Of a DNA stretch of 64,000 bases, positions 1 through 10,203 are shown piece after piece. Under the pieces are notes generated by a model. It made no database searches. It saw only the letters and a list, made by a program, of their open reading frames with translations, and was not told where the DNA came from. Each line of letters begins with the position of its first letter. Within the stretch, counting starts at the first letter, position 1. This DNA is from an uncultured Bacteroides sp. (GTDB lineage: Bacteria; Bacteroidota; Bacteroidia; Bacteroidales; Bacteroidaceae), in contig NZ_CANRPM010000004.1 of assembly GCF_947632445.1 (NCBI RefSeq), forward strand, positions 1-64,000, given 5' to 3'. The translations under genes were made by a program, and so were the position numbers.

Positions 1-77
1 TGACCCTTGATGAAGGGTGTTCGTGACCCTTGATGAAGGGTGTTCGTGACCCTTGATAAAGGGTGTTCGTGACCCTT
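1..77. repeat. Tandem array, 23-bp unit TGACCCTTGATGAAGGGTGTTCG, three full copies plus a partial; truncated by the window edge
   Basis: Direct reading: copies at 1, 24, 47 and a partial at 70. Each unit contains the inverted repeat ACCCTT-GATG-AAGGGT. Confidence 0.95.
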
Positions 78-146
78 CGTTTGAGCACCGTCATAAGGTT
101 TTTAAAGTTTTTATGCCATGCTTTCCTGTGGTATCAAATAAATGCC

Positions 147-154
147 TACATTTG
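147..154 (+). promoter_or_regulatory. Candidate Bacteroides -7 box TACATTTG upstream of the aminotransferase
   Basis: Matches the Bacteroides TAnnTTTG -7 consensus, 69 bp upstream of the start codon. Confidence 0.45.
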
Positions 155-222
155 CAACTCCTAAATGACTGGAATGAAAGTTCAGCAAATGCAAAACTCT
201 AAACTGTAAAAAGGAAGAATTC

Positions 223-1422
223 ATGCCGAAAATATCTATCCGGGGGAACGAAATGCCCGCATCTCCCATTCGCAAACTGGCTCCACTGGCCGATGCCGCC
301 AAGCAGCGGGGCATACACGTGTTTCACCTGAATATCGGACAACCCGACCTGCCGACGCCGAAGGTGGCTATCGACGCCATCCGCAACATCGGCCGCACGG
401 TGCTGGAATACAGTCCCAGTGCAGGCTATCGCAGCTATCGCGAGAAGCTGGTGGGCTACTACGAGAAGTATAACATCCATTTGACAGCGGACGACATTAT
501 CGTGACTTCGGGCGGGTCGGAGGCCGTGCTCTTCTCCTTTATGGCCTGTCTCAATCCGGGCGACGAAATCATTGTGCCCGAACCGGCCTATGCCAACTAC
601 ATGGCCTTTGCCATCTCGGCCGGTGCCAGGATACGTACCATTGCCACCACCATCGAGGAAGGCTTCTCGCTGCCTAAGGTAGAGAAGTTCGAGGAACTGA
701 TCAACGAGCGCACGCGCGCCATCCTCATCTGCAATCCCAATAACCCGACCGGTTATCTCTATACCCGTCGCGAGATGAACCAGATACGCGACCTGGTGAA
801 GAAATACGACCTGTTCCTCTTCTCGGACGAGGTGTATCGCGAGTTCATCTATACCGGTTCGCCCTACATCTCGGCCTGCCATCTGGAAGGCATCGAGCAG
901 AACGTGGTGCTCATAGACTCCGTATCGAAGCGTTATTCGGAGTGCGGCATCCGCATCGGGGCGTTGATTACGAAAAACAAGGAAATCCGCGATGCCGTGA
1001 TGAAGTTCTGCCAGGCTCGTCTAAGCCCTCCTTTGATAGGACAGATTGCAGCCGAGGCTTCGCTCGACGCGGGCGAGGACTACCTGCGCGATACGTATGA
1101 CGAATATGTGGAACGCCGCAAGTGTCTCATCGACGGGCTGAACCGCATCCCCGGTGTCTATTCGCCCATCCCGATGGGAGCTTTCTATACCGTAGCCAAG
1201 CTGCCTGTGGACGATTCCGACAAATTCTGTGCGTGGTGTCTGTCCGACTTTGAATATGAAGGCCAGACGGTGTTCATGGCGCCCGCTTCGGGCTTCTACA
1301 CCACGCCCGGTGCCGGACGCAACGAGGTGCGTATCGCCTACGTACTGAAGAAAGAAGATCTGATGCGTGCCCTCTTTGTCCTTCGGAAAGCGTTGGAGGC
1401 ATATCCAGGAAGAACGGAATAA
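223..1422 (+). CDS. Pyridoxal-phosphate aminotransferase class I/II
   Basis: SGGSEAVLF, NPNNPTG, SDEVYREF and SVSKRYSECGIRIG (PLP lysine region) motifs over 399 aa. Confidence 0.9.
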   Translation: MPKISIRGNEMPASPIRKLAPLADAAKQRGIHVFHLNIGQPDLPTPKVAIDAIRNIGRTVLEYSPSAGYRSYREKLVGYYEKYNIHLTADDIIVTSGGSEAVLFSFMACLNPGDEIIVPEPAYANYMAFAISAGARIRTIATTIEEGFSLPKVEKFEELINERTRAILICNPNNPTGYLYTRREMNQIRDLVKKYDLFLFSDEVYREFIYTGSPYISACHLEGIEQNVVLIDSVSKRYSECGIRIGALITKNKEIRDAVMKFCQARLSPPLIGQIAAEASLDAGEDYLRDTYDEYVERRKCLIDGLNRIPGVYSPIPMGAFYTVAKLPVDDSDKFCAWCLSDFEYEGQTVFMAPASGFYTTPGAGRNEVRIAYVLKKEDLMRALFVLRKALEAYPGRTE

Positions 1423-1425
1423 GCT

Positions 1426-2670
1426 ATGAACCTGCCTCTCTTTATCGCTCGTCGCATCTATCGTGACAATGATTCCGGCAAGCAGGTTTCGCGACCGGCG
1501 GTACTTATTGCGATGGTCGGCATCGCCGTCGGGCTGGCCGTGATGATTGTAGCCGTGTCTGTCATTGTCGGATTCAAGAAAGAGGTGCGCGACAAGATAG
1601 CAGGCTTCGGTTCGCATATACAGATTACCAATCTGAATGCCGGTTCCCTTTACGAGTCGCTTCCCATCGCGATGACGGCGGCAGAACTGGATTCGTTGCG
1701 TACCGATGCAGACATACGCCACGTACAGCGCTATTCGCTCAAGGCAGGTATGATTAAGACGGACGAGGCTTTTCAAGGCATGTTGCTCAAGGGCATCGGG
1801 CCGGAGTATGATACGGAGTTCTTCCGTCGTCACTTGCTGGAAGGCGAGATGCCTCAGTTCAGCGACACGGCCTCGTCCAATCGGGTGATTGTTTCGCGCT
1901 CGTTGGCCGACAAACTGAAACTGAAGTTGGGCGACAAGATAGATACTTATTTCATACAGGATAATATCCGGGCGCGCCGCCTGACCATCGCAGGCATTTA
2001 CCAGACGAATCTGACCGAGTTTGACAATCTCTATCTTGTCACCGACCTCCATACGGTGAACCGTCTGAACCGTTGGGAGACAGACCGATTCAGCGGACTG
2101 GAGCTGGCGGTGAACGACTACAGCCGCCTGGAGGACATCACGTGGGAACTGGCTTCCGGTCTGGAGGGGAAAACCGACCGTTATGGACAAGAGTTCTGTG
2201 CCCGTAACATCGAACAGCTCAATCCCGGTATCTTTGCCTGGCTCGGCATTCTGGATGTCAACATCTGGGTCATTCTGGTACTGATAATCGGCGTGGCGGG
2301 CTTCACCATGATATCGGGATTGCTCATTATCATTATCGAGCGCACATCAATGATTGGTGTGCTGAAGTCGTTGGGGGCTGACAATCGTACCATCCGCCAC
2401 CTGTTCCTGTGGTTTTCGGTGTTCCTCATCGGCAAGGGAATGCTGTGGGGCAATGCCATCGGGCTGGCCTTTTATTTTGTCCAACGTTTCTTCGGGCTCT
2501 TCAAGCTCGATCCTGCTACGTATTACATGGACACCGTCCCCGTCTCTTTCAACCTGTGGATATTCCTGCTGCTCAATGCCGGTACGCTGCTTGCTTCGGT
2601 GTGGATGCTGGTGGGTCCGTCCTATCTCATCACGCGCATCCGTCCGGCCGACTCCATGCGCTACGAATGA
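1426..2670 (+). CDS. FtsX-like ABC transporter permease (LolC/LolE type)
   Basis: N-terminal ARRIYRDNDSGKQVSRPAVLIA, periplasmic MacB-like domain, C-terminal TM region with MIGVLKSLGADNRTIR. Confidence 0.85.
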   Translation: MNLPLFIARRIYRDNDSGKQVSRPAVLIAMVGIAVGLAVMIVAVSVIVGFKKEVRDKIAGFGSHIQITNLNAGSLYESLPIAMTAAELDSLRTDADIRHVQRYSLKAGMIKTDEAFQGMLLKGIGPEYDTEFFRRHLLEGEMPQFSDTASSNRVIVSRSLADKLKLKLGDKIDTYFIQDNIRARRLTIAGIYQTNLTEFDNLYLVTDLHTVNRLNRWETDRFSGLELAVNDYSRLEDITWELASGLEGKTDRYGQEFCARNIEQLNPGIFAWLGILDVNIWVILVLIIGVAGFTMISGLLIIIIERTSMIGVLKSLGADNRTIRHLFLWFSVFLIGKGMLWGNAIGLAFYFVQRFFGLFKLDPATYYMDTVPVSFNLWIFLLLNAGTLLASVWMLVGPSYLITRIRPADSMRYE

Positions 2671-2717
2671 TGCCTGCTTTCTCCACTTCCTTCCCGTAAC
2701 GAAGAGAAAAGAAAACT

Positions 2718-3890
2718 TTATTTCCGCAGGAACTCCCGTTTGTCGCGGAAGAGGCAGTAGAGCTTCCAGCGTAGGGACTGGAGCGGTTGCAGGATGTCGA
2801 AGATGGGGAGAAGGAATCGGTAACGGTATTTCTCTCCCAGGTCTTTGGCTGTGAAGTTGATGACGAGCGTCTGCATCGTAAAGCGCAGGGCGAACAGCAG
2901 GATGCCGATGCCTGCAACCAGCCAGTGGGCGTGAAGGATGGCCCGCACAACCGTGACTATCCATGCGGCATGGAACAGCAGGCGGCTGAAGGTCTCGAAT
3001 CCGAGGAGCCGGCGTTGCATGCCGTGATAGAGGGAGGCGGTGGATGTATATCCTATCTTTTCTTCGCGCCAGTCCTTGGTGTGGAACAGAGGCTGCATAC
3101 GGACAACGGCTGCCGGGTCGGTCTCCACACGGGTATTGTCCCGGCAAGCCACCTGGTTGACAAAGAGGTCGTCGTCGCCGCGACGCAGGTTCAGATGGGC
3201 GGAAAAGCCTTTCCGGTCGAAGAAGAGCGACTTGCGGTAGGCCAGATTACGACCGATGCCCATGTAGGGACTGCCGGCTAAGGCGAAACCCAAGTAGCGT
3301 ATGGCAGTGAACAGGCTGTCAAAGGCGGCACGGCGGTGGAGCCAGTTGTAGCCACGTTCATAGCCGCTGTAGCCCAGCACTACTTCGGTGTGCGAGGTAA
3401 AGTTGCGGGCCAGCAGGCGCAGCCATTGGTTGCTTTGCGGACAGCAGTTGGCTTCGGTCATTACCAACCAGTCGTAACGGGCAGCACGGATACCCAGCAT
3501 GACGGCCAGCTTCTTGCGGCTGATGTAGCGCGAAGAGTCAGGCACGAAGCTGTGGTAGAGGTTTTGGTAATGGTTCTCAAGCTGGGTCAGGTAGTCTTCG
3601 TTTTCGCTCTTCTCGCCGTCGTTGATGACGATGACTTCGAACTGCGGGTAGTCCTGTTCGAGGATAGCGGGCAGGTTGCGGCGCAGGTTTTCCACTTCCT
3701 CATGGGCACAGATGATGACGGACAAGGGGGACAGCTCCTGCGTGAAGTGCAAGTCGTTGCGTCCGGCCTTGCGGCTGCGCAGGTGAATGCGGTTATATAG
3801 AACGAGGTAGTAGAGGACCTGGACGGCGAACAGGATGCCGACGGCTGCCAGCAGGTATTGTTCTGTTGTGTCGAATGCGAATGCTTCCAT
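2718..3890 (-). CDS. Family 2 glycosyltransferase, membrane associated
   Basis: PLSVIICAHEEVENLRRNLPAILEQDYPQFEVIVINDGEKSE, RRGDDDLFVNQVA, C-terminal TM segments. Confidence 0.85.
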   Translation of the reverse strand: MEAFAFDTTEQYLLAAVGILFAVQVLYYLVLYNRIHLRSRKAGRNDLHFTQELSPLSVIICAHEEVENLRRNLPAILEQDYPQFEVIVINDGEKSENEDYLTQLENHYQNLYHSFVPDSSRYISRKKLAVMLGIRAARYDWLVMTEANCCPQSNQWLRLLARNFTSHTEVVLGYSGYERGYNWLHRRAAFDSLFTAIRYLGFALAGSPYMGIGRNLAYRKSLFFDRKGFSAHLNLRRGDDDLFVNQVACRDNTRVETDPAAVVRMQPLFHTKDWREEKIGYTSTASLYHGMQRRLLGFETFSRLLFHAAWIVTVVRAILHAHWLVAGIGILLFALRFTMQTLVINFTAKDLGEKYRYRFLLPIFDILQPLQSLRWKLYCLFRDKREFLRK

Positions 3891-3963
3891 TTTGCTTCAT
3901 TATAGTATTGCGCAAAAGTACGAATTTTTGTCCACACCTTGTACTGCCTGTCCTTCCTTTTTC

Positions 3964-4638
3964 TTATTTCTCCAGCACGGGGACTGTCAGGAAGCGGCAC
4001 TGCGGAAAGTGACGTCCGAGGTAGCGGAGCAGGTACTGCTGCGTGTCTTCCCGGATGGTGGTATCTTCGAGGGTGGGATAGAGATTGTAGAGCACGGTGT
4101 CAAGCCGAATGCTGTGACGGGCGACGGCCTCCAGGCTAAGCAGGGTGTGATTCACGCTACCCAATTTACCAGAGGTGACGAAAACGAGCGGGTAACCCTT
4201 TTCGGCGATGTAGTCGATGGTGAGGTATTCGTCCTTGAGAGGTACCATCAGGCCGCCGGCACCTTCAACCAGCACCGTGTCATAGCGGCGGGCCAGTTCC
4301 TGCGTAGCGCGGTCGATGCGGTCGAAGTCGATGGGACGGCTGTCGATACGTGCCGCTAAGTCGGGTGAGGCGGGGTAGGAAAAGATTTCGGGCATGGTTA
4401 ATCCTTCGCGGTCTTCGGGCAGGTAGCCGGTACCCATGAGGCGGCGGTGCAGATCAATGTCTTCGCTGTGGCCCACGTTGCCAGTCTGGATGAATTTCTG
4501 GGTGATGACCCGTTTGCCTTCCTTGATGAGCTGCTCTGCCAGCCAGGCGGTGCAATAGGATTTCCCGGCATCGGTGTCGATGCCGCTGATGAAGTAGATG
4601 TTGTTGGAGTTCATGGGTTGTTGTTTCGTTTTTATCAT
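3964..4638 (-). CDS. bioD: Dethiobiotin synthase
   Basis: FISGIDTDAGKSYCTAWLA, VEGAGGLMVPL; adjacent to other bio genes. Confidence 0.93.
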   Translation of the reverse strand: MIKTKQQPMNSNNIYFISGIDTDAGKSYCTAWLAEQLIKEGKRVITQKFIQTGNVGHSEDIDLHRRLMGTGYLPEDREGLTMPEIFSYPASPDLAARIDSRPIDFDRIDRATQELARRYDTVLVEGAGGLMVPLKDEYLTIDYIAEKGYPLVFVTSGKLGSVNHTLLSLEAVARHSIRLDTVLYNLYPTLEDTTIREDTQQYLLRYLGRHFPQCRFLTVPVLEK

Positions 4639-5397
4639 TCAGTTTTCGTTTATACAGATTGCATATATCGGCTGATACGTCAGGCTTACCCCTTCGACCG
4701 AGCCGAAGCGGCGGACGTATTCATCACAGAAGCACTGCAGGCGGCCTCGGCTCCAGGTCTGCTTCTCCGTGCCGGTGATGCCCGTCAGACGCAGGTGGCG
4801 CAGGACATCGACGGGAGTAGGGAAGCGAAGCACGGCTTCTTCCTGTTCCAAGTGGAGAATGCGATAACCGGCATCCTCCAGTTCGCGGCGAAGCTGCTGG
4901 GGCGGCGTATAGTCCAGTCCGTTGCCCGTCAGTGTGCGTATTTCGAGCAGGTTACGCAGACCGAAGGTGGTGAAAGCCAGTACGCCATTGGAGCGAAGCA
5001 GCGAGGTGCTGCGGCGGAAGAAATTCCGGGGCGAGGCAAACCATTGGAGGGTGGAGCAGGACGTCAGCAGGTCCAGCCCGTCGGGCAGGGGACAGGTTTC
5101 GGCATCGCCTGCTTCGAAGGTCACGCCGGGCTGTGTCGTCAGACTCTCCAGGCAAAAACGCATCTCAGGGCAGAGATCGTTGAGGTGGAGCAGCGAAGGA
5201 TGCCACGTGTCGTAGATGAGCTGCGAATACAGCCCCGTGCCGCAACCGAACTCGGCAATGCGGTCGAAGTGGGCATCGGGCAAAATGTGGCGGAGCAGGG
5301 CAAGCTCCTTCTCGGCTACCTGTTGCTGCACGTGCGCCTCGCGGCTGTAGGTAGTACGGGCACGGGCAAATCGTTCGGCAATCAGTCGTTTGTCCAT
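4639..5397 (-). CDS. bioC: Malonyl-ACP O-methyltransferase
   Basis: SAM methyltransferase (IAEFGCGTGLYSQL) starting MDKRLIAERFARARTTYSREAHVQQQVA, typical of BioC; operon context. Confidence 0.9.
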   Translation of the reverse strand: MDKRLIAERFARARTTYSREAHVQQQVAEKELALLRHILPDAHFDRIAEFGCGTGLYSQLIYDTWHPSLLHLNDLCPEMRFCLESLTTQPGVTFEAGDAETCPLPDGLDLLTSCSTLQWFASPRNFFRRSTSLLRSNGVLAFTTFGLRNLLEIRTLTGNGLDYTPPQQLRRELEDAGYRILHLEQEEAVLRFPTPVDVLRHLRLTGITGTEKQTWSRGRLQCFCDEYVRRFGSVEGVSLTYQPIYAICINEN

Positions 5398-6047
5398 CGG
5401 TATTGCAGGTGGTATTTGAAGAGAGGTTCCTGATAGTGTGCGTCGTCGGTCTCAAGGACGGGTGTGCCCAGTTCGTGCCAGGCGTTCAGCTGATTGACGG
5501 GCGGGATGATGCGGTCGTTCCGGCCCACGACAGCTTCAGTCCATGTCAGCGAGGGAGCGGGCAGCGCGGCGTTAAGGCGGGCGATGCAGGCCAGTTCGTC
5601 GCGTATCTCGTCTAACGGTCGGCGGGGCGTGCGCTCAAGGAACTGGCGGAAGGCGGTGCTGTCGGCACACATGCGGCGCAGGAATTTGTGAATCGAGGCG
5701 CCCGTCAGTCCGTCGAACGTGCCCTGGTAGATGTCGGGCGGGATGCCGCGCCGTTCGTCGATGGGATAGGGTGTGCCGTTTAGGGCGATGCAACTCACAA
5801 GGTTCAGGCCCGTAGCGGGCAGCACGTGCGAGGCGGCCCATACGCCCATCGACCAGCCTACGACGTGTACTTCAGTATAGTTGTACAGGGGCGTAGCGTT
5901 AAAGTCCAATGTACGGTAGTCGTAACAGATTATATAGTCCATTCCCTGTGGGCGGTAGGGACGGAAGGGTGTTTCGTCTGCTGCCCATCCGGTAAAGAAC
6001 AGAAGCAGGCGGGGATGGTGTTCGTTGATGAGATAGATTTGTTTCAT
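5382..6047 (-). CDS. bioG: BioG-type pimeloyl-ACP methyl ester esterase (DUF452)
   Basis: LLLFFTGWAADETPF and VVGWSMGVWAA nucleophile elbow; overlaps bioC. Confidence 0.87.
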   Translation of the reverse strand: MKQIYLINEHHPRLLLFFTGWAADETPFRPYRPQGMDYIICYDYRTLDFNATPLYNYTEVHVVGWSMGVWAASHVLPATGLNLVSCIALNGTPYPIDERRGIPPDIYQGTFDGLTGASIHKFLRRMCADSTAFRQFLERTPRRPLDEIRDELACIARLNAALPAPSLTWTEAVVGRNDRIIPPVNQLNAWHELGTPVLETDDAHYQEPLFKYHLQYRWTND

Positions 6048-6120
6048 TCGTTTTTGGAGTTGATGATTCGTTTTTGTATGTTGCTCATCGGTATGGCAGG
6101 CGTTTTTCGTTCCTATAGCA

Positions 6121-7275
6121 TCAGAGGGGGATGCTGTCCACTTCGTCCTCCGTCAGAGCCGCCGTCAGCGAGAAGCGGATGCGCGATGTGCCTTCGGGCA
6201 CTGTGGGCGGACGGACGGGCAGAGTGTAGAAGCCGTGGCGTTGCAGGGCTTCGGCACGCATCACGGTGTCAGCACTCGGTCCGACAATCATCGGGACAAT
6301 CTGGCTGGCACTGGACGAGGCGTATCCATGTGCGGCGAGGCGGGTGCGTAGCCGTTCGCCCAGACGCAGCACGTGGCGGCGACGGTCGTTCATCGCGGCG
6401 AGGCGGCGCACGACGAACAGCGTCCACGCCACACTGACGGGCGGCAGGGCGGTGGTGAAGATGAACGGGCGCATGCGGTTGACGAGATAGTCGCGTACCG
6501 TCCGGCTGCATACCACGTAAGCTCCCGCCGAGGCACTGGCTTTGCCGAAGGTGCCGCAGAGGAAGTCGATGTCGGCTATACAGGCTTCTTCTTCGGCGCA
6601 GCCCAGCCCCGTAGGGCCGAAGACACCGAAGGCATGGGCTTCATCGACGTAGAGCAGCACGTTGTCATACCGTCGTTTCAGAGCCACAAGGCGGCGCAGG
6701 TCGGCACGGTCGCCGTCCATGCTGAATACACTTTCGGTGACGATGATGAGTCGGTGGTACCGACTGCTATGTTCGTCGACGAGCCGTTCCAGCTGTGCCG
6801 TGTCGTTATGGCGGTAGCGGATGCAGCGGGCGGGTGCGGACAGTCGGATGCCGTCGATGAGGCTGGCGTGCACCAGCTTGTCGGCTAAGATAAGCGTCTG
6901 CGCATCGGCTACGGCAGGCAGGATGCCCGTATTGGCATGATAGCCGCAGTTGAACACCAGCGCAGCTTCGGTGCCGAACCGTCGGGCCAGCTCGTCTTCC
7001 AATTCGTCGTACACGCGGAAGTTACCCGTCAGCAGGCGAGACGAAGACGAGGTGGGCAGGAACGTTTCGGGTGTCAGCGTTTCCAGAAACTCGCGGCGCA
7101 GGTCGGTGTCTGCCGCCAGTCCCAAGTAGTCATTGGACGAGAGGTTCAGCATCCGTCGTCCGTTGCCGGGGGTGATGACGTAGCGTCCGTCATGCTCTAA
7201 CCGGGGCAGGTGGCGCAGATTGCCTCTGGCATGCAGGGCGTCAAGCTCTTGTTGCAGTTCTCGGAGAAAGTTCAT
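6121..7275 (-). CDS. bioF: 8-amino-7-oxononanoate synthase
   Basis: [41 protein letters not shown]. Confidence 0.93.
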   Translation of the reverse strand: MNFLRELQQELDALHARGNLRHLPRLEHDGRYVITPGNGRRMLNLSSNDYLGLAADTDLRREFLETLTPETFLPTSSSSRLLTGNFRVYDELEDELARRFGTEAALVFNCGYHANTGILPAVADAQTLILADKLVHASLIDGIRLSAPARCIRYRHNDTAQLERLVDEHSSRYHRLIIVTESVFSMDGDRADLRRLVALKRRYDNVLLYVDEAHAFGVFGPTGLGCAEEEACIADIDFLCGTFGKASASAGAYVVCSRTVRDYLVNRMRPFIFTTALPPVSVAWTLFVVRRLAAMNDRRRHVLRLGERLRTRLAAHGYASSSASQIVPMIVGPSADTVMRAEALQRHGFYTLPVRPPTVPEGTSRIRFSLTAALTEDEVDSIPL

Positions 7276-9518
7276 GTGAAGTCTTGTTTCATTTCCGACA
7301 CGATCTTCAATACTCCCCTTGTCAGCCGGCTCAGCTGTTCCGGTTCGATGACGAAGGGCGGCATCAGGTAGACTAACCGTCCGAAGGGACGTACCCAGAT
7401 GCCTTCTTCCACGAAACGACGCTGCATCCGGGCCATGTCTACCGGTTGCTTAGTCTCAATGACCCCGATGGCACCCAGCATGCGCACATCGGCTACCTGC
7501 GGCAACGTGCGTGCCGGTTCCAGTTCGCGGCGCAGCTGTGCTTCGATGCGATGCACCCGTCCCTGCCAGTCGTATTCTGCCGACGTGAGCAGGCGGATGG
7601 AGGCACAGGCACAGGCACAGGCCAGCGGATTGCCCATGAATGTAGGGCCGTGCATGAAGCAGCCGGGGGCATGGTTCGAGATGGTATCTGCCAATTCGTT
7701 TGTGGTCAATACGGCCGATAAAGTCATGTATCCGCCCGTCAGCGCCTTGCCGATACACATGATGTCCGGCTCCACACCCGCATGTTCCCAGGCGAAGAGG
7801 CGTCCCGTCCGTCCGAAGCCTGTGGCTATCTCGTCGAAGATGAGCAGCAGGTTGTGTTCGCGGCATAGGCGGGCTGCTTCGCGCAAATACTGCGGATGAT
7901 AGAACCACATGCCGCCTGCGCCCTGCACGATAGGTTCAAGGATAAGGGCAGCCAGTTCGTCGGCATGTTGTTCAACGGTTTTCTTCAGCGGCAGGATGTC
8001 GTCAGGGTTCCATTCGCCGTCGAAGCGTGAGCGGGGCTGAGGCACGAAGTAGCGCACGGGCAGAGCGCTTCCGAAGAGCGAGTGCATGCCCGTGACGGGG
8101 TCACAAACCGACATGGCGTTCCACGTATCGCCATGATAGCCCGAACGGATGGTAACGAAGTTGTTTTTCTTCTCCTTTCCCCGGCCGGCCCAATACTGTA
8201 CGGCCATCTTCAACGCCACTTCCACAGCTACGGAACCTGAGTCGGCATAGAAAATCTTCTGCATAGAGGGCGGCACCAGCGGCAGTAGCAGGCGACCCAG
8301 TTCGATGGCAGGGTCGTGCGTCAAGCCGCCGAACATGACGTGTGACATCCGCTTCAGTTGTTCTTCTACGGCACGGTTCAGCACGGGATGGTTGTAGCCG
8401 TGTACCTGGCACCACCACGACGACATGCCTTCGACCAGCGTCTCGCCGCTCTCCAACGTGATGGTAGCCCCCTGCGCACTCTTTACTTTGTAGACGGGCA
8501 GCGGGTCGGTGGTTGAAGTATAGGGATGCCACAGGTGTTCGCGGTCGAACTGCGAATCGCAGAGGAGGTAGTCCGCTTCGCGCACCAGCCGTTTGTCTTC
8601 GGCTACCTTTGAACCGAGGGTGGTGAGCAGGTCGCCCACGACGGCTGAATTGATACCTATATACAAGGCTTTTTTCACGGCTTCGCGACTGAGCTGCGAA
8701 CGTCCGCCGGCAAAGCGCAAGGAGGCGGTGGGGTTGATGAAGCGGAAAAGGGCGATGGTAGTTAGTATCTCCTCTTCGTCCAGCGGCGCCTGACCTTCCA
8801 GCGGGGTGCCCTTGATGGGGTTGAGCAGGTTCACCGGAATGGATTGCACGCCCAGCCGGCGGAGTGCGAAGGCCAGCTCGATGCGTTGCTCCATCGTCTC
8901 GCCCATGCCGATGATGCCGCCGCTGCACACGTCCATGCCTACGCGGCGGGCTGCCTCCAGCGTGCGTATCTTCTCCTCCTGCGTATGTGTGGAGCAGAGG
9001 GCGGGGAAATAGGTAGGCGCCGTCTCAAGGTTGCAGTGGTAGCGAGTCACACCGGCTTCGTGCAGCTTCCGCAGCCCGTCTTCGTCGACAAGGCCCAACG
9101 AGGCGCAGAGCCGGATAGACGAGTGGCGGCGCAGGTAGCGCACCGTATCGCAAAGCTGTTCAATCTGTTTCTTGGAAGGTTTTCGTCCGCTGGTCACTAT
9201 GCCGAACCGGTTGACTTCCTGGTCTTCGTTGGCACGGGCGTGCCGCAGGCATTCTTCAGCGGGCAGCAGGTCGTAGACATCGGCCTGTGTGTGGTAGTGG
9301 GAGGATTGTGCGCACCATTTGCAGTTCTCAGGACATCGGCCCGATTTGGCATTGACGATGGAGCACATGTCGAATTCGCGCGGAGCGCATGCCGCGGTAA
9401 TCTCGTGGGCGGCGCGATAGAGCGCCTCGCGGTCGGCCGTACCTGCCAGCCAGGCCGCTTCTTCGGGCGACAAGGCTGTGCCTGCCAGTACCCGAAGCTT
9501 CAGTTGTTCGATTGTCAT
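7272..9518 (-). CDS. bioBA: Fused biotin synthase plus adenosylmethionine-8-amino-7-oxononanoate aminotransferase (BioB-BioA)
   Basis: N-terminal half is BioB ([42 protein letters not shown]); C-terminal half is BioA ([45 protein letters not shown]). The start is set at MTIEQLKLR (CAT 9516-9518) rather than the upstream in-frame Met. Confidence 0.95.
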   Translation of the reverse strand: MTIEQLKLRVLAGTALSPEEAAWLAGTADREALYRAAHEITAACAPREFDMCSIVNAKSGRCPENCKWCAQSSHYHTQADVYDLLPAEECLRHARANEDQEVNRFGIVTSGRKPSKKQIEQLCDTVRYLRRHSSIRLCASLGLVDEDGLRKLHEAGVTRYHCNLETAPTYFPALCSTHTQEEKIRTLEAARRVGMDVCSGGIIGMGETMEQRIELAFALRRLGVQSIPVNLLNPIKGTPLEGQAPLDEEEILTTIALFRFINPTASLRFAGGRSQLSREAVKKALYIGINSAVVGDLLTTLGSKVAEDKRLVREADYLLCDSQFDREHLWHPYTSTTDPLPVYKVKSAQGATITLESGETLVEGMSSWWCQVHGYNHPVLNRAVEEQLKRMSHVMFGGLTHDPAIELGRLLLPLVPPSMQKIFYADSGSVAVEVALKMAVQYWAGRGKEKKNNFVTIRSGYHGDTWNAMSVCDPVTGMHSLFGSALPVRYFVPQPRSRFDGEWNPDDILPLKKTVEQHADELAALILEPIVQGAGGMWFYHPQYLREAARLCREHNLLLIFDEIATGFGRTGRLFAWEHAGVEPDIMCIGKALTGGYMTLSAVLTTNELADTISNHAPGCFMHGPTFMGNPLACACACASIRLLTSAEYDWQGRVHRIEAQLRRELEPARTLPQVADVRMLGAIGVIETKQPVDMARMQRRFVEEGIWVRPFGRLVYLMPPFVIEPEQLSRLTRGVLKIVSEMKQDFT

Positions 9519-9870
9519 AACGGATAATGATAAAGATGGAAGGAGCGTGCCTGCCGTGTTCGTCTGCTTGCGCAGCGAGCTGTCTGCCACGCCTTTGGAC
9601 AGATGCCCGATAGTGACATCCCGCCCGATGCTGGCAAAGGCGGCATAGCTTCGGTGGCTCCAGCGACGGAAGCGCAAGGACGTTTTTTGGATAAATTTCT
9701 TTTTCACGAGAGTCAGTCTCCTGTTGGTTTCGGGGAGCAAAGATAGGGAACAAAATCCGTTCGTCCAAATTTATCTGTCGATACGCCGTAAAGTCGTTGA
9801 CTTGTCGCCCCTGCTTCCGTCGGTTCCTGCTACCGACTATATCCTTATAGCCTGGCATCTGTATATTTGC

Positions 9871-10133
9871 AGATACGCATCTATAGGGAGTACAGATACG
9901 CATCTATGGGGAGTACAGATACGCATCTATCAGGTGTATAGATACGCATCTGTCAGGAGCACAGATACGCATCTGTAAATTCGTAGATACGCATCTGTAA
10001 ATTCGTAGATACGCATCTGTCATGTTTGTAGATACGTATCTGTCAGTTGGTAGATACGCATCTGTTATGTTGGTAGATACGCATCTGTAAGTTTGCAGAT
10101 ACGCATCTGTCATGTTGGTAGATACGTATCTGT
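9871..10133. repeat. Array of 12 quasi-palindromic AGATACG(C/T)ATCT boxes at 22-23 bp spacing
   Basis: Boxes begin at 9871, 9894, 9917, 9940, 9963, 9985, 10007, 10030, 10052, 10075, 10097 and 10120. The AGATACGTATCT variant (10030, 10120) is a perfect palindrome. Confidence 0.97.
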
Positions 10134-10203
10134 AGACTGATCTTTCGTGTGGGTGGACAAAATGTGACGTGGGGGCGGGAAATAGAGAAACGGAAATGCG
10201 GTT

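Noticed and set aside
9519-9740. N-terminal extension of BioBA ([24 protein letters not shown]...)
   Set aside because: Not protein-like or conserved-looking; BioB normally begins near [13 protein letters not shown].
9904-10113. 69-aa ORF in array B (MTDAYLQTYRCVSTNITDAYL...)
   Set aside because: Purely the translation of the 22-23 bp boxes; no independent coding evidence.
9871-10133. CRISPR array
   Set aside because: Units are 12-14 bp boxes with 10-11 bp degenerate spacers; no 28-36 bp direct repeats, no comparable unique spacers, no cas genes.
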